A DNA stretch of 64,000 nt, from positions 56,344,407 through 56,408,406 of the forward strand of contig CM054115.1 of the NCBI GenBank assembly GCA_028673005.1. The letters run 5' to 3'. Below the pieces are notes generated by a model. It saw nothing but the letters and a program-made list of their open reading frames with translations. It made no database searches and was not told where the DNA came from. Both the position numbers and the translations under genes were made by a program. This DNA comes from Tanypteryx hageni (lineage: Eukaryota > Arthropoda > Insecta > Odonata > Petaluridae). Positions 1 to 10,700 of the stretch are shown piece by piece (the stretch's first letter is position 1; every line of letters begins with the position of its first letter).

Positions 1-520
1 TGGGTATGCAGGCTTCTAATACCAATCATTCATTCGCAATTACACAAAACCGGAAACAATACAAATCAATTTGACAACGAAAGATTTTCACGCACAAAAC
101 GTCAAATTATCGCGTTAGAAACTACTACTACTACTTTGTGGACCAATTCGCGACGTGTATTAAAAATCGACGGCAAGAAAATTAAATTTCGTTCTTCTAG
201 GCGTTCTTTGTTTTTTCTCTAAATTCTCAGACGATTTTAAGTAATTTTAAGATGCAAATGATTAACGTGCTACACTCATCCCTGTATTGATCAAATGGAG
301 AAAATAAACGCTCCTGCAAACAAACTAAGGACTTCAAAGTGAACGGTGAGCAACTTAAAATTGAAAAGGAGTGCTGCCATGTAATTCATGAAAGATTGAT
401 CGAAAAAATGGAAATGTTTTTTAATTAAAAGCGTTCTTGTTATGCACGCACTTGATCGACCTGCCATCTTAGAGTGTGACTAGATTTATTAGCTCATCAT
501 TATAAATAGCTGCTTCTAGC
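1..520. other. Anonymous AT-rich sequence
   Basis: I see no gene, RNA or repeat that I can name here. A short ACT triplet run lies at about 122-135. Confidence 0.5.
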
Positions 521-552
521 ATACACACACACACACACATATATACATATAC

Positions 553-610
<58 letters not shown>
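521..610. repeat. (CA)n/(TA)n compound microsatellite
   Basis: A CA run (about 521-539) passes through TATACA steps into pure TA up to about 606. A Penelope-like repeat starts directly at its right edge, the same arrangement as near 15 and 16.6 kb. The TYR-ILE type ORFs across it are artefacts of the repeat. Confidence 0.97.
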
Positions 611-611
<1 letters not shown>

Positions 612-825
612 CGAAAAAGGAAAAGTAAAGGGGATACATGGAAGGCAACAAGATGCTGGGATGAGGAAGCACAGTAAACACTCACCAATCGGTCGACTTC
701 AAGTTGGCGAGGCCCTGGGGATGTCGAAGCGACACACGTAAAATAACACTAAAAACAACACAGAAACATAACGTAGAAGCTTTCGGAAAGATTCCTTCTT
801 CAGCTAGCGAGAGAGACAACCCCTC
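611..825 (-). repeat. Penelope-like interspersed repeat, copy 1, with hammerhead-like core
   Basis: On the minus strand this matches 16637-16805, sharing the order CTGAAGAAGG, an AAGCTT-type step, CTTCGAC, a TTGGTRAGTG step, and a CTTGTTGCC block. The segment CTGAAGA-AGGAATCTTTCC-GAAA (803 down to 781) has the layout of a hammerhead ribozyme core with a GGAA/TTCC stem II. Hammerheads are known in Penelope-like retroelements; the assignment to that class is inference, as no reverse transcriptase is present. Shorter copies lie at 14831-14885 and 14955-15028. Confidence 0.6.
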
Positions 826-845
826 CCAACCTCATCCCATGTAAA

Positions 846-962
846 GTGGTCGTACTTATAGTAATATTTTTACCAAAATTGGAATCGGCCAACAAATTTT
901 AGTAAATCTCTCCAATACCAAATTTCACTAAAATATGTAAGGCGGTTCCCGAGTTGTTAAAT
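846..962 (+). repeat. Family B repeat, single unit
   Basis: One copy of the roughly 150-bp unit found in tandem at 37266-37720 and, inverted, at 8440-9130. Shared blocks include AAAGTGGTCGTA, ACCAAAATTGGAATCGG, CCAATACCAAATTTCA and GCGGTTCCCGAGTTG. Confidence 0.8.
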
Positions 963-1086
963 TTTTAATTAATATTTTTTTGAATGAACAAAAAGAACGT
1001 CAAACATCTCTGTCTCTCGTCTCTGTGTGCGTTCCTGCCTGCCTCCGTCTGAAGCCTTCCGGAATGAGCGCAAATAAACCGGGAAC

Positions 1087-1900
1087 GGTCGGCTCGATTT
1101 CGACATATCTTTCGCCTGAATACTCAGCCCGAGCTCCTACAGGTTTTAAGTGGGTAGTCCACCCGGAAAGGCATGTGTTCGATAAGAGGATAGTTTTCGC
1201 TTTTTCATTTGCTTAACGTAATCGGCTAGAATACGACGTGTAGACCTTGATATATTGACAATTTAAAATATCTTGAGATCAACTCTCTCCCTCTCTCCCC
1301 TTCCCCCCCTCTCTCTCTCTCTCCCTCTTGAATGGTTTGGTCGGGCTTCAAGTGCATTTGCACTAAGCTTGCAATAAAACGCATGAAGGACAAAAACAGA
1401 TTAATCCTCGAGTGACGTCCCCTCCCAGTATAAAGGAAAATAAATCAAGAAATAAATCAAAAAGGTCGACTCGATTTCGACATCTTTCGTCTGAATACTT
1501 AGCGCAGACTCCTGCAGGATTTAAGCCAGTAGTCGTCTCCCGAAAAGGCATGGGTACGATGTCAGCAAAGTTTTCGTTTTTTGCATTTTATTATCACATA
1601 ATCGGCTGGAAAACGATATGTAGACCTTCCGTCTTTAACTTTTTTTAAATATCTTACGATCAGGACTTTGGATCGAGATTTACACTATTTTACGTAAAAA
1701 TAAATGAAGATTCTTATTCTTACTTTCGATTCTGTTGTTTAGTTCGTGTTTGATAATATTTTAAGATTATATTCGATTTTTCAAAATTTCAATTGTTGAC
1801 CTCGGATTTTTGCATTGTTAGACTAGGGCTTTCAAGTGCATTTGCACTAAGTCTACAATGAATGAAGCGCATCAAGGACAATAACCGATTGAAAATTTGT
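1087..1900 (+). repeat. Duplicated two-module segment
   Basis: A module of about 200 bp at 1087-1283 is repeated at 1464-1665; both run from GGTCGnCTCGATTTCGACAT to a TAGACCTT block and an ATCTTnnGATCA end. A second module at 1339-1395 recurs at 1825-1895; both contain TTCAAGTGCATTTGCACTAA, which includes the palindrome AAGTGCATTTGCACTT-like core. The order is module1, module2, module1, module2, so this is a degenerate tandem duplication. The short ORFs over it are not conserved as proteins. Confidence 0.75.
1284..1330. repeat. CT-rich tract
   Basis: Polypyrimidine run of CTCTCC and CCCCTCT units on the plus strand between the duplicated modules. Confidence 0.95.
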
Positions 1901-2395
1901 GAAAAGTTTCGATTAAAAATAAAACAAATGAAATACGTAGCGAAGAAAAGAAACGATTGCATTGTAATAATGGACAACTAAACATTTCAAATAGAAAGAT
2001 ATTTCACGCATGCATTGAAAATATCGTTCCGTTTGCAAGTATTATTGTGCAGTTTAAGCAAATTACTATATTGATAACGTTCGTGAATAATTTCTTTCGA
2101 CATTGACGCGTGGCCGGTTCTTTGACTTTTCATATTTAGCAAACCACAGAACATACGATATGCTGTATCATCAGAAATAGTAAACAATACAAAATATATT
2201 GTGTGCCGGTAGTATAAATCATGTAGGTATGTGCTTTTGGTTATGAAAATGGTGTGAGCTATATTATTATTTTAAGAGGGGCAATAAAAGTGGTTCAACT
2301 AATAACACACTTTGTAACAATTTTTTGTTATATAAACTATTGCAATGATTCACGTCACGCAAGATGTTTGCAGGAAGTATGTACTGCAACGGGTT
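1901..2395. other. Anonymous AT-rich sequence
   Basis: No gene or repeat recognised. Two 60-66-codon minus-strand ORFs are present by chance and show no family signature. Confidence 0.5.
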
Positions 2396-2500
2396 CCTAG
2401 TAGACTGTATAATCATTCTCTTCTCTCTTACTCTTCGTATCACTTCATTATTTTTCATCCTATCTGTCCATTTTATCTTTAGCGTTCTCCTCCAAGTCCA
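2396..2500 (-). pseudogene. RTE-like LINE 3' coding fragment
   Basis: On the minus strand the reading [20 protein letters not shown] and onward through REKRMIIQ matches the C-terminal region of the RTE-like reverse transcriptase in this window (about residues 388-425 of the 22095-23558 reading). It is about 35 residues long with no rest of the element. It starts at the edge of a (CATA)n/(TA)n tract, so it is a microsatellite-bounded LINE scrap with no function. Confidence 0.85.
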
Positions 2501-2501
2501 T

Positions 2502-2596
<95 letters not shown>
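2501..2596. repeat. (CATA)n/(TA)n microsatellite
   Basis: CATA repeats (about 2503-2527) pass into TA repeats interrupted by one TG. The last TA (2595-2596) is the target-site duplication of the mariner that follows. Confidence 0.97.
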
Positions 2597-2598
<2 letters not shown>

Positions 2599-3892
2599 AG
2601 GGTGGCTCAAATGAAGACAGAAAAAGTGAAAAGAAAGTGGGAAGAAGTATGAAATCCTATTATTATCGTTATTGCTATTGTTGTTAGTTATTTTTGCTAT
2701 TGTTATTATTATTTTGGTGAGATATTTTATGGTATTTGGTACCCCTTGCCATATAAATATAGCTTCTCGTATAGAACATTGCACAAGTTGGAGCTGAGAT
2801 CAGTGATACGATTTTTGAACGCAGGAATAAAACCAATTTAAATACGCAGGAGGATGGTTAATGTGTATGGAGATAACTGTTTATCACAGAGGAGAGTGTA
2901 TAAATGGGTTGAAAAGTTTAAAAAGGGTGTACAACATGTGGAAGACGCTGCTCGGCCAGGGCAGGATGTTTAGGTAGTCACACCGGCGAACATTTCTGCC
3001 ATTGATAGGCTCATTCGCGAAAACCGCCGCATTAAAGTAAAAAAAATCAGCAAGAAATTGAGCATCAGCGTTGGATCTGTTCACAATATTGTCCACAAAG
3101 AGCTTGGATTCAATAAAGTTTGTTCGTGGGGGCCCCGGTAATTCACTGAAGACCTTAAGTAACAACGTGTAGGCGCTTGCTCTGTGTTACTCTCTCGGTA
3201 TGAAGCTGAAGGGGAAGATTTCTTGAACCGCATAGTGACTGGGGATGAGACATGGGTAAATCACTCTCAGCCTGAGAGTAAGCGAGCAAGTAAAGAATGG
3301 CGGCATCCAAGCTTGCCGAAGCCAAAAAAATTCAAAGCCACACCATCCGCAGGAAAAGAGATGTTGACTGCATTTTGAGACAAAAATGGAGTAATTTTGG
3401 AGAGTTGTATGGAAAAAGGGACAATTGTCAATAGTTATTCCTCACGCGATCTTCTTAAGAACGGACTGAAGCCTGCAATCCTGTCCAAACGTCGGGGACT
3501 TATCCGAAAAGGGGTTTGCTTGCAACAAGACAATGCCCGTCCTCATAATACCCGTGCGACTCTTGAAACCATTCAGGATCTGCATTTTGAAGTGATACCC
3601 CATCCGCCTTCTTCCCCAGACTTGACTCCGAGTGATTTTCATCTTTTTGGCTGACTCAAAGAGGCATTACGGGGGAAACACTTTCGTTCCGACTGTGATC
3701 TTAAAAATGCGGTGCATGATTGGCTGAGCAAGCAACCACAAAAGTTCTCCGATGGAGTCCATGCATTGGTTTCATGATGGCAAACGTGCATTGCAAGAGG
3801 GGACTATGTTGAAAAGTAAATGAGTATTTTGTCAAAGGTTTTAATAAAACAATTTCTTTTCACTTGTGCTGTTTTCATTTGTATCATCCTCG
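2597..3892 (+). mobile_element. Complete mariner-family transposon, inactive
   Basis: A 1296-bp element flanked by TA on both sides (2595-2596 and 3893-3894). The left end begins CAAGGGTGGCTCAAATGA; the reverse complement of the right end begins CGAGGATGATACAAATGA. The inverted repeats stay similar for about 42 bp through AAGTGAAAAGAAA. Size, TA duplication and the DD34D transposase identify mariner of the Tc1/mariner superfamily. It landed inside or at the edge of a (TA)n tract. Confidence 0.95.
2783..3826 (+). pseudogene. Mariner transposase pseudogene (DD34D)
   Basis: In intact relatives this protein cuts and rejoins the element ends by an RNase-H-fold DDE/D mechanism. The N-terminal helix-turn-helix region is visible as RRRMVNVYGDNCLSQRRVYKW and then ISAIDRLIRENRRI. 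The catalytic part keeps VTGDETW (first Asp, 3244-3246), QQDNARPH (second Asp, 3529-3531) and SPDLTPSDFHLFG (third Asp, 3634-3636). The last two Asp codons are separated by 34 codons, which is the mariner signature. Stops break it at 3376-3378, 3652-3654 and 3775-3777, and there are further stops or shifts in the N-terminal half (for example just after KPI and after the ARPGQDV block). It cannot make transposase. Confidence 0.93.
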
Positions 3893-3894
3893 TA

Positions 3895-4389
3895 TATACT
3901 AGCAGAAACGTTCAGCTTCACTCGGGAAAGTTTTCTTGTAAGTTGCAAACGATTTTTATTATTTATTATTTTTATTGATATCACTTTTGATGTCATATTA
4001 CAATAAAAATAATACAATAAATTTTGAAATTTACCTACTTTTGCTGTTGGATACCCGAAGTTTTGAATTGCTGGTTCAGGGGTTTGTGGGCAGAGCCTCC
4101 ACAAAGAGATTCAAACCTTACCAAACGTTCCCCATTCCTTAATTATACAAGCGATATTTACATTAATATTTACTATTTTATGTATTCTATTGTAAAGTTT
4201 TACCATTAATATAATTACGCATTAACGTCTTACTTAATATTCACATGGCTAGATGCACCGAAGCCTTTAAAGCAGCAATAAAATTATGTGGATTATGTCA
4301 ATACTTTAGCCAAAACGTAAACAATAAACATCTTTGTTACCAAACAAATGTAATTAGATCTATCGATTTATGTTGCGATAAATCTTTCA
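3895..4389. other. Anonymous AT-rich sequence
   Basis: No gene or repeat recognised between the mariner and the 329-bp tandem repeat. Confidence 0.5.
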
Positions 4390-5047
4390 ATGTTGATGGT
4401 AAAAGATAACAACGTTCAAATATTCCTGAAAAATCATTTGACTCACTTTAAAAGTATTCATAAACTATATTTAGGCATGAATCCATTTGTACCCTTTATC
4501 TTGGCGTTGGCTATTCTTCCTCTACGGCGTGTATTTTCCGAAAATTTTGGAACTCTGATCTCGGATCCTTAAAATCCAAAATCTCGGGGTTTTGAATTTT
4601 CCCTGTCAATTGAGACTAAAAGATATCAATGTGCAAAATTTTAACTTCCTAGGTTTTCTAGAAGTGGGTTAAACATTTTGCACATACAAGTATACAATCA
4701 CTCTGTTTTATATATTAAATGTTAATGGTAAAAGATAACAATGTTCTAATATTCCTGAAAAATCATTTGAATCACTTTAAAAGTATTCATTGGCTATATT
4801 TAGGCATGAATCCATTTGTAAACTTTATCTTGGCGTTTGCTATTCTTCCTCTACGGCGTGGATTTTCCGGAAAATTTGGAACCCCGATCTCGAAGCCTTA
4901 AAATCCAAATCTCGAAGTTTCGGATTTTTCCTGACAATTGTAAGCTAAAAGCTACCAGTGTACAAAATTTAAACTTTCTTGGTCTTCTGGAAGTTGGTTA
5001 AATCTTTTGAACATACAAATATGCATCCACTCTGCTTTGTATATTAA
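4390..5047 (+). repeat. Two-unit tandem repeat, period 329 bp
   Basis: Unit 1 (4390-4718) and unit 2 (4719-5047) align end to end: ATGGTAAAAGATAACAA, CCTGAAAAATCATTTGA, AAAGTATTCAT, TTTAGGCATGAATCCATTTG, CTTCCTCTACGGCGTG and so on. Each unit contains a 60-codon ORF at the same place (MLMVKDNNV start), but identity is equally high outside the ORF, so I read it as a satellite-like duplication and not a gene pair. Confidence 0.9.
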
Positions 5048-5049
5048 GA

Positions 5050-5480
5050 TATCATATAAATTCTAAGTTACTTCCAGAAATGCTACAGAGCTGAAATTTG
5101 GTATGAAGATAGGTCATTGAATAAAACCTCTGGGAAAATCCAAAATTTTGGAAAAGTAATATTTAAGGGGTGCTTTTGACCCCAAAGTCCACTTCTAAAC
5201 ATCCATAAGAAAAGCATTGAAAACTGTGCAGAGCTATATAAATTGCTTTTTTAAATTATTTAAAATTAAGATTTAAAGTCGAGACATGCACCATAGTGTG
5301 GATGATAGAATGAAGTTCATTTTTCTTGAAAACATAATTAAAATCCATGCTGAATTTGTATAAAAATTTGATTTTAATCATAAAATTATGAAATTTATTC
5401 GGTCTTCAACAATGAAAAATATAAACTACCATAGCAACGACTCCAATGCATTTCAATGGGAATTGATTTTCCATACTACA
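5050..5480 (+). repeat. Family C repeat, copy 1
   Basis: Matches 36190-36620 (same strand) and 63000-63470 (opposite strand). Shared landmarks: AATGCTACAGnGCTGAAATTT, TATTTAAGGGnTnnTTT, AAAAGCATTG, and the closing CAATGnAAA...CCATAGCAACGAC block. No coding potential. Confidence 0.85.
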
Positions 5481-5654
5481 AGAGCATTGATTTGATGATT
5501 AGACTGCATTACAATCTTTTTGATTTCAGCCAGAAAAGTATACATATGATGACGTGATAATTTTAAATTAATTTTTTTATCGGGATACGTACTAAAAGGT
5601 ACCATAATCATAGCACACAAAATATTCTAATTTTACATAAATTTTAGTGTAACA

Positions 5655-5922
5655 TATAGACTATTGTCTTAATGATGAGTATAGTTATTGCTCAAAAAGG
5701 GCGATCTGTGGCATGAAACCTGAAATTCGAAAACTTGGACGCGAGCCGATTGCCAGAGAATTTAAAAATTTCGGATCGATGCCTTAATTTCGCAGAAAAT
5801 TAAAACTATTATCTTATTTAAATAGGTAGTTCAAATGTTGTCGCGTTGGTTTATTTACGAGTTTAAAAGATGGTATATGGTAATTTTTTAAGCGCTTGCA
5901 GTATGCAAGCTCTAACAACTCG
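5655..5922 (+). repeat. Helitron-like repeat with 3' hairpin (H1)
   Basis: Matches 15088-15345 in inverted orientation. It ends with the hairpin GCTTGCA-GTA-TGCAAGC (5894-5910), an 8-nt spacer and CTCG (5919-5922), followed by T. A hairpin shortly before a CTRR-type end, with T in the flank, is the Helitron 3' layout. No Rep/helicase is present, so it would be non-autonomous. The 5' boundary is not determined and may reach into the family C segment. Confidence 0.6.
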
Positions 5923-5929
5923 TTATATA

Positions 5930-6432
5930 AATAAATAAGAATTACATGGCAAGTGATGCATGTTAAAAAAAATTACACTACCAAAATTGCTTAATTTTAA
6001 TCTTAGATAAAACTCGGCATAAGGGATGTACAACTGAGTACTTTTACACTTGGTTGAAATAATTATAATTTTATCATTACAAATTACAGCCTAATAAACG
6101 TTACTACTAATGTTTCCTATTACTCCACCAGATATTTAAAAAATATTCTTTTTTCTGCAGGTAAGCGCTGAGCTCCTTCCGTTTGCCATAAAACGATTTA
6201 AAGTGAACCTTCTCTGAAAAAGTGAGTAACCCTTTACATAATGTTGAAATTGAATAAGAATTTTACGGCTTCTTACTTTAGCATACTGTTAAATCTTAAT
6301 GTCTTTTGTGTCATTCTTTAATCTCCATCACTACATGGCTCACTGTTGCCACGTGCGTTAGAACTCCCCTGCTATACACAAATGAGCAAAGAATAAGTCT
6401 AATTTCTGTTTCAATAGGGAACTATAGAGCTC
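5930..6432. other. Anonymous AT-rich sequence
   Basis: No gene or repeat recognised up to the hAT target duplication at 6433-6440. Confidence 0.5.
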
Positions 6433-7155
6433 ATCTTAGGTAGGGTGACCAGACGTACTGCTTTCAACAGGACAGTCCTGCTTTTTTGAACTCTGCCATG
6501 CTTTTGTTCCTTGTCCTGTTTTGTCTTGCTTTTATTAATCATGTCCTGCTGCTCCTTTTTCATAAATATAATATACATTTGTTTATGCATTAGGCAAACA
6601 GGATGTCAAAATACGAATAGAGTTCAAAAATCTCATTATTTAAGTGAAAACAAAACAGAGTCGAAAAGTAAGCAAGCAGTTATAATGAAGTTATTTAACT
6701 TTTTTCTTTAATTCTCTTGTCGTAGATAAATTTGACCTGATTTCTGATCTGAAATTACGATCAGTAGTTGTCGTGAAAAAATAATCAATCTGCAAAATGT
6801 AACAAACTGAAATCGAAACCAAAATAGTTGATGACGTAGCCGACCAGGTGACTGCTAATCTTAGAACACCTTTACATATCTTGAAGAAGTTACGTTCTTG
6901 CTGAGTGCAGTTTTATTGTCTTCGTCAATTTCCTTTGTTTGTGTTGGAATATTTGAGTTTTTCGTCTTCACATTTTTTTCATGATTTCAGTGAGTTTTGG
7001 TTAAAGAAATAGTTCCAGAACTTCTTCGTTACTACTCAAATATCTTTTAATCATTAATGAATCTATGAAATGAAGATTATTGTATTTGATCCTTCTCTTT
7101 TGTAGATTCAAATCACGTATTGTTTCTGCACATTTATTTACCCCCTAATAACGAG

Positions 7156-7880
7156 ATGTCAAAAAGAAGAAAATGTGGTTTCTGCAAAGAATTAGAAGAA
7201 GAATTTCCGTATATTGTAAATGACGAAAAAATTAATGCAGATATTTATGTGAAATGTACTGGGTGTGTAACTGAATTTTCAATTGCTAACAGTGATCGTA
7301 CATCTATAATCAGACACATCGGAACCAGTAAACACCAAAATCTCTGTGCTGCTGCCACTTCATCGAAATTGATGTTCTTTCTACATAGTACAACATTTGG
7401 GGAAATTGAGAAAAAATGTGCTATAGCTGAAGGTGTATTTTCCTATCACACGGTATGTCATCACCAAAGTTACCAAAGCATGGGCTGTACGTCCAAGATA
7501 ATTCAACAGCTTTTCGAAAAGAAATTTTCATGTGCAAGAATGAAATGCGAAGCTATTATTACTAATGTTTTTCTCCCATTTGCTACGGAGAATTTAAGGC
7601 ATGATTTGAGTAATGCTAATTTAGTCACAATATTTACTGATGCCTCAAACCATAAAAATGTAAAAGTTTTTCCAACTTTAGTACGATATTTCAGTATGAG
7701 GGCTGGAATTCAAATAAAAATAATAGAATTTGCTTCTCTCCCTGGAGAAACAAGTGAAATAATATCAAATCATGTCATGAAAACTTTGAATAATGAATCC
7801 CTTGTGGAAAAAGTTATTGCATTAAGTTCAGATAACACAAACACAAATTTTGGAGGAGTGAAGAGAAAAGGAGAGAAGAA
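7156..7880 (+). pseudogene. hAT transposase, N-terminal half (BED-type finger)
   Basis: I start at ATG 7156 (MSKRRKCGFCKELEEEF), which fits the start of hAT transposases of the ZBED-like group better than the in-frame ATG 36 bp upstream. A zinc-finger-like set follows: CGFC near residue 8, KCTGC near residue 37, and a terminal HIGTSKHQN at about 64-72, giving a C2H-H spacing typical of BED fingers. The RNase-H-like core begins around ATIFTDASNHKNVKVFPTLV (near residue 155) and reaches VIALSSDNTNTNFGGVKRKG. The reading is open for 242 codons, then the pogo-like insertion replaces the sequence. No expression signal can be judged; the gene is broken downstream. Confidence 0.9.
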
Positions 7881-7882
7881 TA

Positions 7883-9399
7883 CAGTAGAATCCCGATTTA
7901 AGGTTTCTCCATTTAAGGTTGTTTTTTGTGGCCCCGATCATATAAATAATGTATTAAATAATGTATTATATTACCCGATTTACTGTTTCTCGATTTTGTG
8001 AATTTCCCCCATTTATCGGACAAAATTCTCGTCCCTAGACGAACATCACCTCGATTTAAGGTGCGTTTACATTATGCGACGCAAAAATATATTATTTAGT
8101 GGAATAATTCACACTATCCATCAACGATGCAATACATGCCTGCATTGTTACATTAAATGAATTCAAATAATTAATATTTTGTCGTGCCGTGTTTTCTCAA
8201 TCCACCTTTAGTCCATAAGTCATCTGTTACGTACGTTACGAAAGTTGCGTCGACGTCATTACGTGATCATGAATTTTTTTACGCTTCGGTTCCAAAACGC
8301 CCATAACTCATTCTTCTTTTTTAGATTTTCCAACTGGAATCTACGACGTGTATCTGAAATTTCCATTTTTATGCGTTCTTTGCACGAAGTGAACGCATAT
8401 AGGGGAGGTCATTTCCGTCCATCAGTCCGCAAGTTTAAACTCGGGAACTGCTAGAAGTACTTCAATGAAATTTAGTATTTGGGAGTTTTGCTGAAATTTG
8501 TTGACTGATTCTAATTTTGGTTAAAATAGGACCATAATAACGACCACTTTACATAAAGACCTACATGTATTTTACAACGTATTTCGCAAGCATCTCATTA
8601 AATACACATCTGAGCGAACAAAAGTTCAATAAAATAATTACATACACATAATTTGTCAAATAACATTTCCCGTAAAACGTAGGTTTACGATAAATTTAAA
8701 GAAAAGTAAATTAGCGTGTTTACGTAATTTTACGATTTTCGATGTTCTTTGTTCATTCCAAAAATTATTAATTGAAATTTTACAACTCAGGAACCTCGAG
8801 AGATATTTTAATGAGCCTTAGTATTGAGGAGTTTTACTAAAATGTGTCGGCCGATTCCAATTTTGGTTAAAATCGGATTACAATAACGACCACTTTACAA
8901 CGTACCTCTTTTTCCACTCGTAAACCGCTGGAGGTATTTTGATGAAATTTCGTATTGGGAAGTTTTACTAAAATTTGTCTAAGGATTCCAATTTTGGTTA
9001 AAATCGGACGATAATTACGACCACTTTACATGAAGAACTACACGTAGCTTACAATATACGTTTCAACTCAGGAACCGCAGGATGAATTTTGATGAAATTT
9101 GGTATTGGGAATTTTACTCAAATTTGTCCATCTCAAAGAACACATTTGGAAACTGTACTCCGACATGGAGAACAACTTTCCATACTTTTTTTATTCCATG
9201 TAAAAAACCTGTAACTTGACAGGAAGCTTACCTTTCAATTAATCTTTACTCTTTATAATTGTGTTTCAATTAATAATAATTTATATTAACTAACTGCCGT
9301 TTAATCTTTCAATTTTCGACTATCCCCATTTAAGGTATTACTCGATTTAAGGTACAAAAAACTTGTCCACCAAGCAAACGTTAAATGGGGATTCCACTG
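7883..9399 (+). mobile_element. Pogo/Tigger-like non-autonomous element
   Basis: A 1517-bp insertion flanked by TA (7881-7882 and 9400-9401). The left end CAGTAGAATCCCGATTTAAG and the reversed right end CAGTGGAATCCCCATTTAAC match at 17 of 20 bases; this is the CAGTnGAAnCC-type terminus of pogo/Tigger elements. ATTTAAGG words repeat near both ends (for example 7911, 8051, 9329, 9345). No transposase is inside; much of the interior is a family B repeat. Deleting it with one TA leaves the hAT transposase frame continuous. Confidence 0.88.
8340..9200 (-). repeat. Family B repeat, inverted copy inside the pogo-like element
   Basis: Read on the minus strand this contains the same order as 37136-37750: ATGTCGGAGTACA and CCAAATGTGTTCTTTGAGAT, then three units with ACCAAAATTGGAATC and TACCAAATTTCAT, then GGACGGAAATGACCTCC and a CACTTCGTGCAAAGAACGC end (about 8375-8400). 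The AATTTTGGTTAAAAT block recurs at about 8512, 8861 and 8990 on the plus strand. Confidence 0.88.
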
Positions 9400-9401
9400 T
9401 A

Positions 9402-9862
9402 TATACAGGAAATTATAGACAATTCTACAAAAAAAATTGTTTGGAATTGGTTGTTGCACACATAATTCATAATGCAACGGAAATGGCAGCATGTTTAATG
9501 CCAATTGATATAGAGGCAATAGTATACAAAATTTACCTTCATTTTGATGTTTTTACTGTAAGATAATAAACATTTTAAAAAATTGTGAGGAAGCTTCCAT
9601 AAAATATAAAAGGTTACTTGGATATTAAAAAACCAGGTGCCTGGCTTTGATGCCACCTATTGAACGTATTCTAACATTATTTGAACCGTTAAAATCATAT
9701 TTTATATCAATAGAAAAGTGCCCAACAATAATTTTGAAATTCTTTGAGGAAGAAACAGCTGCACTGTGGTTGCTTTTCATGCATGAACAATCAACTTTGT
9801 TTCATAAAACTATGTTGTTAATTGAAAATTCAAATGCTACTTTAATGGAAGTAAATCAATGA
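9402..9862 (+). pseudogene. hAT transposase, middle part
   Basis: Directly after the right TA of the pogo-like element the hAT reading resumes: LELVVAHIIHNATEMAACLM, then PIDIEAIVYKIYLHFDVFTV, a stop at 9564, then in other frames KYKRLLGY and MPPIERILTLFEPLKSYFI with SIEKCP (9651-9725). In intact hAT proteins this is the core domain after the second acidic residue. The final ORF stops at 9860-9862. Stops and shifts show decay. Confidence 0.88.
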
Positions 9863-10201
9863 TTTAAAACAAATTGAAATCAAGAATAGATTTAAATTTT
9901 GTCCCAAGTCACGTAGTATGTATATTGAGGAAACTGGAAGAGAGTAATAATAACAAAAGAAAGGAATTTTTTAAGTATTCAAATTTTTTTTACAAGTTTA
10001 GAATACTTGACAGAGTGGTCACAACAACTTGATCAGTTTGTTGTATTTGAGTGGTGTCTTTTGAAAAACAAAATTGAGAGGAAAGATGTTCAAGTATGTA
10101 CAGACTTTATATGGAAAAATTTCAAATAAGTAAAATTAAATGAAAGTGACTTCTTTGATGAGATTGGAAGAATAAATTTATGTTGTTCAAAATAAAAGTT
10201 T

Positions 10202-10540
10202 TTGCAGTGGAATGAGGAAAAGATTTCTGTAGAAAAACGATGGTTGGACATTTTTCAACAATTTAAAAGTAATTCAGTTCCATTTGAAAATGTGTTTGTT
10301 CTGGTTGAATTTAGCCTTTCTTTGCCTGGAAACAATGCCTGTGTTGAGAGGGCGTTCTCAGTCCTCAATGATATGTGGACGAGTGATAAAGCCAGGGTTA
10401 AGTTGGAAACTTTGAAAGCTGGCTTAATTGTGAAATGTAATTTCAGTCTTAACTGTGAGGAATTTATGACACTAATTTCCAGAAATGATAAAATACTAAA
10501 ACAGATCCATGGTAGTGATAAATATACGTGTGCTGCCTAA
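10202..10540 (+). pseudogene. hAT transposase, C-terminal dimerisation domain
   Basis: An open stretch of 112 codons reading RWLDIFQQF, then FSLSLPGNNACVERAFSVLN and DMWTSDKARVKLETLKAGL with IVKCNF. The LPGnNAnVERnFS...MWTnnK..R...ETLKA pattern is the hallmark of the hAT C-terminal (Dimer_Tnp_hAT) domain. The link to the middle part (9863-10201) is decayed, with only scattered residues. The domain is well kept even though the gene is dead. Confidence 0.92.
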
Positions 10541-10579
10541 TATATATATTAAAAAGATTTTAGTTTCACAAAATGTTAA

Positions 10580-10700
10580 GTGACAGAAGTTGTCTTATTT
10601 CTTTCTTATCTATAAATTAGGTGACAGAAGTTGTCTTATTTCTTTGTTATATATTTGTAAATTAAGTGACACAAGTTTCTTAATGTTTTATGTTAATTAC
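10580..10700 (+). repeat. Short tandem repeat, period 41-45 bp
   Basis: Three copies of GTGACAGAAGTTGTCTTATT, at 10580, 10621 and 10666 (last one GTGACACAAG). It lies in the 3' untranslated part of the hAT element. Confidence 0.85.

Noticed and set aside
469..688. Tyr-Ile-rich ORFs across TA tracts (also at 2267-2784, 14886-15107, 17202-17450, 41911-42432)
   Set aside because: They are translations of (TA)n and (CA)n microsatellites.
4390..4901. Two similar 60-codon ORFs as a gene pair
   Set aside because: Similarity extends evenly through the whole 329-bp unit, including non-coding parts.
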